From an uncultured Bacilli bacterium (GTDB taxonomy: Bacteria > Bacillota_I > Bacilli_A > RF39 > UBA660), in assembly GCA_947628145.1 (NCBI GenBank), contig CANQYU010000004.1:1-44473 (forward strand): DNA of 44,473 nucleotides, in the 5' to 3' direction. Below the pieces are notes generated by a model. It had not been told where the DNA came from and made no database searches. It saw nothing but the letters and a program-made list of their open reading frames with translations. Every line of letters begins with the position of its first letter. Position 1 is the first letter of the stretch. The position numbers and the translations under genes are program-made. Below are positions 1 through 6,767 of the stretch, in pieces.

Positions 1-396
1 GCTAGTAGAATGCTTGCTAAATCTAATTATCATATTCATACCGATTCAATTAAAGAAAATATTATTCCTAAATTAACGGAAAAACAAAAACAATATGTAT
101 ACGCGGAAGAAGATGACGTTTTAAATGTTGCTTTATTTGGAATGACTGCAAAAGAATGGCGAGATAAAAATCCTAATATTGAGGGAAATATTCGAGATTA
201 TACGGATTTAAAACATTTACTAATTTTATGTAATTTAGAAAATACAAATGCTGAACTTATTAATGATGGCATACAACAAAAAGAAAGATTGATAAAGCTT
301 AATAATTCAGCTATTAGGCAAATGAAAATATTAGCAAATGATAAATCTATCAAAGAATTAGAAGATTTAAATAAAAAATTAATAAATACTAAATAG
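1..396 (+). CDS. KilA-N domain-containing protein, C-terminal part (truncated by window start)
   Basis: Frame is open from base 1 (A-S-R-M-L-A-K-S-N-Y-H-I-H-T-D...). The LNVALFGMTAKEWRDKNP..GNIRDYTDLKHLLILCNLENTNAELI segment is typical of the C-terminal half of KilA-N proteins. Confidence 0.7.
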   Translation, partial: ASRMLAKSNYHIHTDSIKENIIPKLTEKQKQYVYAEEDDVLNVALFGMTAKEWRDKNPNIEGNIRDYTDLKHLLILCNLENTNAELINDGIQQKERLIKLNNSAIRQMKILANDKSIKELEDLNKKLINTK

Positions 397-458
397 TTAT
401 GACAATTTAGAAAACAAACTTGCATATTATCAAAGCCAATATAAGGAGAAAAATATCT

Positions 459-1016
459 ATGAAAATTGAAAATAAATTACAAAGTATTAAAGTAATTAAC
501 GACTTAGGATTGAATAAATTTCCAGAACAACTGTTTAAAAGCGGTGAGGAATCTAAAGTTAAAAAATTTTTAAAACAATATCCTGCTCAATATTATGCTA
601 TTAGAGATAAATCTAAAGCTGGTGGAATATTTAAATTAAAAGTTGATTCTAACAAAGTTTTAGAAGAAATAAAAGATTATGATTTATTTACTATAAATGT
701 GAGTTCTATAAATTATGTAGAAAATCAATTATTGGTTGGTGAAATAGAACTTTCAAGTAATAATGAAATTTATGCCATATTAACTACAAATCCACAAGCA
801 TCAGTTAGAGATGCCATAGAACATCCAGAGTTTAATATTAAAACAGACATTTTTAATAATGCTTTATTAAATAAAATTCCTCATTTTAATTTTATATATA
901 ATTACTTAATATCTCACAATTTAAAAGATGTAATTGTTGAATTTGCCCTTTTTAATAAAGAGGTCGGTATTAAAAAAGAAAAAATTATTATTTATGAATT
1001 AAGAACTCATTATTAG
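459..1016 (+). CDS. hypothetical protein (~185 aa)
   Basis: ORF with ataaggagaaaaatatct ATG; start moved from 420 to 459 because of the RBS. No family recognised. Confidence 0.6.
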   Translation: MKIENKLQSIKVINDLGLNKFPEQLFKSGEESKVKKFLKQYPAQYYAIRDKSKAGGIFKLKVDSNKVLEEIKDYDLFTINVSSINYVENQLLVGEIELSSNNEIYAILTTNPQASVRDAIEHPEFNIKTDIFNNALLNKIPHFNFIYNYLISHNLKDVIVEFALFNKEVGIKKEKIIIYELRTHY

Positions 1017-1088
1017 AAAATTGTTATGTTTCTCCTCTACTCCACCAGTAAGTAATAAATAAACTTGTAGTTTGTAGAAAATAAATCT

Positions 1089-1114
1089 TAAAGAGCTAAA
1101 TATGCTCTTTATTT
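1089..1114 (+). terminator. terminator-like hairpin after the 459-1016 gene
   Basis: AAAGAGC-taaatat-GCTCTTT followed by ATTT. Confidence 0.5.
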
Positions 1115-1155
1115 ACGCCCTTGAAAAAAGTGTGCTTTTATGTTATTATGTATTT

Positions 1156-1271
1156 ATCAAGGAAACTTGCATAAAATAAAAAAGGAACATTCAATATTTC
1201 AGTGTTGAGTGTTACCAAATAAATTGTGTAGCACCTAATTCAAACTGTTTGAGTTAGGTGCACTTTTAATT
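1156..1271 (+). ncRNA. candidate antisense RNA (type I antitoxin), ~115 nt
   Basis: Promoter TTGAAA (1121-1126) -17 bp- TATTAT (1144-1149), extended -10 TGT. 5' hairpin CAAG-GAAA-CTTG. Hairpin AACATTCAA..TTGAGTGTT. Terminator hairpin GCACCTAATTCAAACTGTTTGAGTTAGGTGC then ACTTTTAATTT. Confidence 0.65.
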
Positions 1272-1406
1272 TAGAATTACAAAAAGTAATGCTATAAGTA
1301 AAAGAATGACAATGATTAAAGCAAAGATTAAAAAATCTTTCTTATACATCAAGCATCACCTCCAATCTATAAAGATAGAGGCAGCACCCAACTATTAAAT
1401 GTTCCT
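1178..1406 (-). ncRNA. candidate toxin mRNA, with complementary 5' and 3' ends
   Basis: Predicted 5' end AGGAACATTTAATA is complementary (one G-U) to 3' end TATTGAATGTTCC, followed by TTTTTT. 3' hairpin AACACTCAA..TTGAATGTT plus T-run is an intrinsic terminator. Confidence 0.55.
1266..1349 (-). CDS. candidate type I toxin: 27-aa hydrophobic peptide MYKKDFLIFALIIVILLLIALLFVILN
   Basis: Perfect SD GGAGGTGA (1356-1363) 6 nt before ATG; single TM-like segment; own promoter TTGCTT-17-TATAAT (extended -10 TGG) with -10 at 1413-1418; convergent with the candidate antisense RNA. Confidence 0.65.
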   Translation of the reverse strand: MYKKDFLIFALIIVILLLIALLFVILN

Positions 1407-1624
1407 AATAATATTATACCAAACATTTGTTTTTAAAGCAAGTTCTCTCCTAAATCAATATTCATTAATTTTTAGTTTATTATTTAAATATTTTTTAAAT
1501 TAATCTAGTCAAAACCTTATTTTTAACTTATAATTAAGAAGAGGTAATAAGGTTGAAAAAAATAATGACTAAATAAGCACGAAAAAAAGATTTTGAGAAA
1601 AATCGCAAAATTTTAAGTTTATAA

Positions 1625-1832
1625 TAACAAAAATAAAATGTTGTTGTAGGCATTGACTGAAAATTCTCAACTAGAAAACAAGAAATGATTTTCACATAGA
1701 TAAGGTTCCGTGCTCAATAAAGGCAACACTCATTTGTACACCAAGAATAATCGACACATATAATTATACGGGTTTAAGATAAGATTCTTAACACCACTCA
1801 CCTCGCCGTGCTCTGTAGTGTACCTGCAACAA
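1625..1832 (-). ncRNA. structured ncRNA of ~200 nt, family unassigned (6S-RNA-like size and rod layout)
   Basis: Minus-strand promoter TTGACT (1861-1866 rc) -16- TATAAT (1839-1844 rc). Closing stem TTGTTGCAGGTA (1821-1832) / TGCCTACAACAA (1641-1652). Internal rod GGCGA..TTAAGAATC / GATTATTCTTGG..TTGCC. Downstream hairpin GATTTT-TCTC-AAAATC-TTTTTTT (about 1586-1608). Confidence 0.5.
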
Positions 1833-1886
1833 ATTGTTATTATAAACGAAAAAGTTTAAAAGTCAATTTTTTCAACTCAATTTGTG

Positions 1887-1906
1887 CCTTTCAGAGGACT
1901 GAAAGG
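1887..1906. promoter_or_regulatory. perfect hairpin/inverted repeat upstream of desulfoferrodoxin
   Basis: CCTTTCAG-AGGA-CTGAAAGG, no T-run, about 27 bp before the ATG. Confidence 0.45.
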
Positions 1907-1932
1907 ACGAAAGAAAGGAATGTTAGTTAATT

Positions 1933-2304
1933 ATGAAAGAATTAATTTTAAAAAAATGTAATAGTTGTAATGCTCTAGTAAAAGTTATCCAAGATTGTCA
2001 TTGCCCTTGTGATATTTCTTGTTGTGATGAAAAAATGACAATTATGGAGGTTAATAGTACTGATGCTAGTTTTGAAAAACACGTTCCCACTTATGAAATC
2101 AAAGATAACAACTTAATAGTTAAAGTAAATCATGTCATGGAAGAAAAACATTTAATAAAGTGGCTCATGTTTCTTACTGAAAATAAAGAAACTACTGTCT
2201 ACTTTAAACCAGGAAAACCTGCCGAAGCAATATTTCCTTATGAAAAAGGCACTCTATATGCTTATTGCAATGAACATGGTTTATGGAAATGTAATGTAGA
2301 TTAA
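1933..2304 (+). CDS. desulfoferrodoxin / superoxide reductase family protein
   Basis: N-terminal Cys-rich domain (CNSCNA...CHCPCDISCCDEKM) and C-terminal neelaredoxin-like segment with HV, H and C..HGLWKC ligand region. Confidence 0.85.
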   Translation: MKELILKKCNSCNALVKVIQDCHCPCDISCCDEKMTIMEVNSTDASFEKHVPTYEIKDNNLIVKVNHVMEEKHLIKWLMFLTENKETTVYFKPGKPAEAIFPYEKGTLYAYCNEHGLWKCNVD

Positions 2305-2307
2305 GAA

Positions 2308-2335
2308 ACTCTCAAAAATGAGAGCTTTTTTTATT
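2308..2335 (+). terminator. intrinsic terminator
   Basis: ctctcaaaaatgagag followed by cTTTTTTTAT. Confidence 0.8.
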
Positions 2336-2360
2336 TATTGTTATTAAATTTTCAAACTAA

Positions 2361-2387
2361 AAAAAGCTTAATTTCTCTTAAGCTTAA
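2361..2387 (-). terminator. intrinsic terminator of tRNA-Gln
   Basis: Minus strand AAGCTTAAgagaaaTTAAGCTTTTTTT. Confidence 0.7.
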
Positions 2388-2395
2388 AAATCAAT

Positions 2396-2471
2396 TGGCT
2401 GCCCTGGTTGGGTTCGAACCAACGAAATTATAGGGTCAGAGCCTACTGCCTTACCACTTGGCCACAGGGCA
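2396..2471 (-). tRNA. tRNA-Gln(CTG), CCA encoded
   Basis: TGCCCTG acceptor with U1-A72; anticodon loop CTCTGAC between TAGG/CCTA; T-arm GTTGGTTCGAACCCAAC; ends CAGGGCAG-CCA. Confidence 0.95.
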
Positions 2472-2483
2472 ATAAAAAAATTA

Positions 2484-3044
2484 TCAAGAATTTTTATTAG
2501 TTCTCTCTAATTTTATTGTTTTATGTTCTAAAGAATGTAAGTAATCCATTAGACAAGTCTCGGTGACATGAAAATATCCCATTTCTTGTAAATCTTGAAC
2601 TTTTTTTTCATTCCATAATCCCATATTTTGCATTGGAATAGCCTTTAATTCCCCTGTATAAGTATTAATTCCAATAATATAAGTATGTATATAACACATA
2701 TTATTTACAACATTTTCACAATATACTTTTTGTAATACTTTATTTTTTCTTTTAAGTAATCTTGTTTTCAAAAATAAAAGAGGCTCATTTATCACTAAAT
2801 CATCAAAACTCTCATTATTTAAATCCGTAATGGCTAAAACCTGTTTATTTCTTAACATTTGAATTGTTTCTTCTAAGTTTTCTGGTTTAACACTTGTTAA
2901 AAGTTTAAAAAATCTATAACTTTCTTTTTTACCTTGAGCCTTTACCTCTGTTTTTATTCCACTTTGATATATATCTAATCTAATTTCTTTATCTTCTAAC
3001 TCTACATCAAAAGCATAAGAGTCTACATATTGTTTATCCGTCAT
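2484..3044 (-). CDS. hypothetical protein
   Basis: Long ORF; no recognised motif. Confidence 0.65.
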   Translation of the reverse strand: MTDKQYVDSYAFDVELEDKEIRLDIYQSGIKTEVKAQGKKESYRFFKLLTSVKPENLEETIQMLRNKQVLAITDLNNESFDDLVINEPLLFLKTRLLKRKNKVLQKVYCENVVNNMCYIHTYIIGINTYTGELKAIPMQNMGLWNEKKVQDLQEMGYFHVTETCLMDYLHSLEHKTIKLERTNKNS

Positions 3045-3105
3045 TTGTCTTCACCTTCTTGAAAATATATTATAACATAAACTTTATAAATAGAACAACA
3101 AAATA

Positions 3106-3723
3106 TTATTTTATTCTAGAAATAGATACTAATTCATTTTGGGTAAAAACTAGTTCTATTACTTTTATTCCATCCCATGTTCCATCAACAATTGCTTCTT
3201 CTTGGTAATTTAAAATTAATCTATTATCCAAGTTAAACCCCGGAGTACAATATTCACTAAGTAAACTAGTTATCGCCACATTATGTGTAAACATAGCAAT
3301 ACATTTATCCGCGTCCGTGTCTAAAACTTTATTTAAAAACCGAAGCATTCTTCTTTTTACATCATTAAGGGACTCTCCTCCACTTAATTTATAATTAAAA
3401 TCATTTTCTTGCAATTCATTTACCATCCGAATTTTTTGATTTCCTAAATTACCTATAACTCTTTCTCCTAATTCTTTACAAATATTAATTTCTAATTCTA
3501 AATTTTTAGCTAAATATTTAGCTGTTCCCAGACTCATTACATAATCTGAACTATAAATTACATTTACTTTTTGTAAAAAATTTTCTAAAGCTAATTTTCT
3601 ACTTTCTTCTTCCCCAGCTATACTTAAAATTCTTTTTTCTCTTCTATCTGCTAAAGTTTCACTTTCGGGAAAATTAAGATTATTCATCGTAAAACCATTA
3701 TTAATTAAATATATTGTTGTCAA
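3106..3723 (-). CDS. histidine phosphatase (phosphoglycerate mutase-like) superfamily protein, catalytic residues degenerate
   Basis: Fold pattern TTIYLINNG..SSDYVMSLGTAKYLAK..GGESLNDVKRRMLRFL..FTHNVAITSLL; RHG replaced by NNG. Confidence 0.75.
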   Translation of the reverse strand: MTTIYLINNGFTMNNLNFPESETLADRREKRILSIAGEEESRKLALENFLQKVNVIYSSDYVMSLGTAKYLAKNLELEINICKELGERVIGNLGNQKIRMVNELQENDFNYKLSGGESLNDVKRRMLRFLNKVLDTDADKCIAMFTHNVAITSLLSEYCTPGFNLDNRLILNYQEEAIVDGTWDGIKVIELVFTQNELVSISRIK

Positions 3724-4238
3724 TCAATAATCACTCCTAACACACCATAACTAAAAATAAGCATAATTATTCCAGCCATAACTACCCCTCCAATTGCCGC
3801 TAGAGCCGACTTTTTCTTATCCATGCCCAGCATTGAAGCTATTAAACAACCTGTCCATGCGCCTGTCCCAGGAAGAGGTATTCCTACAAATAAAACTAAG
3901 CCTAAATATTTTAATCTTTCTATTTGGGCTTTTTTACTATTAGCTTTATTTTCTAATTTAATTACTAACTTTCCTAGTTTTTTACTTTTATTTTTTAAAT
4001 AAGTAAATATTTTGGTAATAAACCACAAAATAAAAGGAATAGGAATAATATTCCCTAAAAAACAAACCATAAAACTAGGAACCATTGGGGCATTCATTAA
4101 TTTAGCCGCGATTAAGCCTCCTCTAAGCTCCAGGATAGGTAATAAAGAAATAACAAACATAACTAAATATTTCCCATACCATAAACTAGTTATGCTTCCA
4201 AATAAACCTACTATAAACTTTGCAATTTTATTGGCCAT
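3720..4238 (-). CDS. small multi-drug export protein family (COG2426-type membrane protein)
   Basis: LPILELRGGLIAA...GIPLPGTGAWTGCLIASMLG motifs; ATGA overlap with the downstream gene. Confidence 0.8.
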   Translation of the reverse strand: MANKIAKFIVGLFGSITSLWYGKYLVMFVISLLPILELRGGLIAAKLMNAPMVPSFMVCFLGNIIPIPFILWFITKIFTYLKNKSKKLGKLVIKLENKANSKKAQIERLKYLGLVLFVGIPLPGTGAWTGCLIASMLGMDKKKSALAAIGGVVMAGIIMLIFSYGVLGVIID

Positions 4239-4311
4239 ATAATTACCTCTATTTTAATTATAACGAAAATTTAAAATAAATCAAGCAAACATACTTAAAA
4301 ACCTTATTTGT

Positions 4312-4992
4312 TTAATTTCTTTTAGAAACAAAATCTAAATTATAAGCTTTTAAATAATTTTCAAAATTAGAAACATCAAATATTTCTTTAAATGGTCGAT
4401 GTAAATTTTCTGTATTTAAATAAGAATTTAATAAATCAGGCTCATATCCTCTAGCTATTAGTTCATTTTTAAACTCTCTAATTTGCTCTTGATATGTTCT
4501 CATAAATAAATATACTTCCCCTTTTTTACTTAAAATTATGCTTCGTTCCTCATCATGAAGAGTTTTCTTAGTACTTATAGCATATAAATAACCATCTTTA
4601 ATTAATCTTGCAATTTCGTCTTTTTCTATTTCATTAAATCCTGAATTTAAATTAATTTCTAGCACAATCCCTAATTGATTTATTTTTCGTAAAATAAAAT
4701 AAGTTAAATCTAATTCTTTAATAAATTTTAAAGCTGGAGTTTTGGCAAGCATTTCTAAACATTCTTTAACTGTTAAATTAGAAACTAAAATTGTATCTAA
4801 ATTAAAACCATCTTTTAATTGATAATTATTATTTTGAAACTCTATAATTGAATTTATTTTATTACAATTTTTATTTGAAAAAGAATATGGTTCATTAATC
4901 ATTGATATTAATATAGAAACATCTAAAGTATCTATTTTCCCTTTAAACTTTACTAAAGCCGCGGCGATTAATTGTTCAAACGTAATCGTCAT
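4312..4992 (-). CDS. hypothetical protein
   Basis: Long ORF; no recognised motif. Confidence 0.6.
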   Translation of the reverse strand: MTITFEQLIAAALVKFKGKIDTLDVSILISMINEPYSFSNKNCNKINSIIEFQNNNYQLKDGFNLDTILVSNLTVKECLEMLAKTPALKFIKELDLTYFILRKINQLGIVLEINLNSGFNEIEKDEIARLIKDGYLYAISTKKTLHDEERSIILSKKGEVYLFMRTYQEQIREFKNELIARGYEPDLLNSYLNTENLHRPFKEIFDVSNFENYLKAYNLDFVSKRN

Positions 4993-5115
4993 GTTATCCC
5001 TCTTTCTCGGCTTTCTATTATACCTTATATCCTATTTTTTAGCAACAATAAAACTATTTATTTACAAATTAAGACTTTTAATTTATAATTTTTTAAGAGA
5101 AAAGAGGAAAAAATA

Positions 5116-5625
5116 ATGCTTAACGTTGTTTTATTTGAACCCGAAATACCTGGAAATACTGGGAATATTATGCGTACCTGTGTTGCCACTAATACCACTT
5201 TACATTTAATTAAACCTTTAGGCTTTTCTTTAGAAGAAAAATATATTAAAAGAAGCGGAGTTAATTATATAGATAAATGTAAATATTATGTTTATGAAAA
5301 TATTAATGACTTTTTTGCTCAAAATAATGGAGAATATTTCTTTTTTACCCGATATGGTCATAAACCCCATTCTACCCCTAATTTTAAAAAAATTAAAAAA
5401 CCTATTTATTTAATTTTTGGTAAAGAATCAACCGGTATTCCTCGGGCAATATTAAAACCTTTTATTAATCGTTGTTATCGTATTCCTATGACCGCGAATG
5501 TCCGCGCTTTAAATTTATCTAACTCTGTTGCTATTGCTGTTTATGAGGTTTTAAGACAAAAAGATTATGAAAGCTTACTTTTTGACGAACCTCATAAAAG
5601 TAAAACTTTCATTGAAGAAGCCTAA
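5116..5625 (+). CDS. trmL: tRNA (cytidine(34)-2'-O)-methyltransferase TrmL (SPOUT)
   Basis: LFEPEIPGNTGNIMRTCVATNTTLHLIKPLGF ... LIFGKESTGIPRAI ... CYRIPMTANVRALNLSNSVAIAVYEVLRQ. Confidence 0.93.
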   Translation: MLNVVLFEPEIPGNTGNIMRTCVATNTTLHLIKPLGFSLEEKYIKRSGVNYIDKCKYYVYENINDFFAQNNGEYFFFTRYGHKPHSTPNFKKIKKPIYLIFGKESTGIPRAILKPFINRCYRIPMTANVRALNLSNSVAIAVYEVLRQKDYESLLFDEPHKSKTFIEEA

Positions 5626-5662
5626 AATAACCTTTAGATTCTTTTTTATATAAAAAAACTGG

Positions 5663-6403
5663 TTAACAACCAGCTTCTTTATCACAAGAATTACTTTTTA
5701 ATTCTTTAAACAACTCATCAAAAGTTGCTTTTAATTCTTTTTTCTCGTCCGCATTTAAACCTAACCATGGATCCGTTTGGCTTTCTACTGTTCCCTCATG
5801 GAACCCAATAATTTCGCCATTTTTTAAAACCACCACGGTTGGGGCATATAATCTTTTTTCTTTAGTATCATATTCTTTCTTATTACTTGTAATTTTATAT
5901 TCTGTTAAATATTCGTCTAAATATTCTAATATATCATAATAAGCGTCGGTACCTTTCTTAGTATTAACAACTTTTTTCTTTTTAACCTCAAAAGTTGAAC
6001 GAATATCTTTAACATCCACATAATATAAATTTTCTAACTCATTATCATCAAAGCTTTCAATTAAAGTTTCTACCATGCTTCGACACCAAGGACAACTATT
6101 AAAACCAAAGTATATAACTCCGGTTCCATTTTCTAAAACATCCAAAATTTCTTCGTCAGTTTTAATTTGAACGGGATTATTTTCTTTTAAAGAAACCTCT
6201 AAATAATCTTTATCACTATCATTTTTTGTGCCATTTAAACTTTCATATTGTTTTTTAAATTCTTTTGAAGACTCTGTTGCTAGTCGTTCTTGAATTTCTG
6301 GTTCTTCCTCTTCCTTATCTTTATAATCCAGATAAAATTTAAGGCCCACAGCTAAAACTAACACAACCCCAATAATTAGTCCAATTATTCTTTTCTTATC
6401 CAT
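5663..6403 (-). CDS. membrane-anchored thioredoxin-fold protein
   Basis: N-terminal TM; GVIYFGFNSCPWCRSMVETL CxxC motif; YAPTVVVLKNGEIIGFHEG cis-Pro strand. Confidence 0.75.
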   Translation of the reverse strand: MDKKRIIGLIIGVVLVLAVGLKFYLDYKDKEEEEPEIQERLATESSKEFKKQYESLNGTKNDSDKDYLEVSLKENNPVQIKTDEEILDVLENGTGVIYFGFNSCPWCRSMVETLIESFDDNELENLYYVDVKDIRSTFEVKKKKVVNTKKGTDAYYDILEYLDEYLTEYKITSNKKEYDTKEKRLYAPTVVVLKNGEIIGFHEGTVESQTDPWLGLNADEKKELKATFDELFKELKSNSCDKEAGC

Positions 6404-6447
6404 AACAACACCACCTAAATATAGTTTAGCTCATTTCTTTTAAAATT

Positions 6448-6585
6448 TCAACCTAAAAATCTTACGTAAACAGCCATCACACATACAAATAATAATATTG
6501 CTAATAATACAATAATTATTCCACTATTGCGGTTATTAATCTTTTTATATTTCAAAAGCTCACTATTTACATTCTTCTCTTCCAT
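6448..6585 (-). CDS. small single-TM protein, 45 aa (absent from supplied ORF track)
   Basis: MEEKNVNSELLKYKKINNRNSGIIIVLLAILLFVCVMAVYVRFLG with RBS AAGGTGGActtATG. Confidence 0.55.
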   Translation of the reverse strand: MEEKNVNSELLKYKKINNRNSGIIIVLLAILLFVCVMAVYVRFLG

Positions 6586-6767
6586 AAGTCCACCTTTTTT
6601 TCTATATCTATATTATAAGATATTATGAACTTTTTATATAGCATTAACTTTTAAATTATGTAAACTAACTGTTAATTAAAACTTATAGTAGACAAAATAC
6701 CCCTTTTTATAGTATAATGTTCTTTAGTTATGAACTTTATTTATTACTTTTGAAAGGAAGATTTTTA

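Noticed and set aside
198-425. Minus-strand ORF of 75 aa
   Set aside because: Antisense shadow of the KilA-N protein gene; no RBS or recognisable family.
1612-1850. MITE-like element bounded by GTTTATAATAACAA...TTGTTG(C/T)AGG inverted repeats
   Set aside because: The inverted similarity is better explained as the closing stem of the ncRNA plus an AT-rich flank. No target-site duplication was seen, although a search for other copies would be needed to exclude a mobile element.
1586-1866. tmRNA, RNase P RNA, SRP RNA or tracrRNA for the structured ncRNA
   Set aside because: None of the conserved sequence blocks I know for these RNAs is visible on either strand, and no cas genes are present. 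6S-like is retained only as a hypothesis.
4012-4242. Plus-strand ORF of 76 aa
   Set aside because: Antisense to the small multi-drug export gene; low-complexity shadow ORF.
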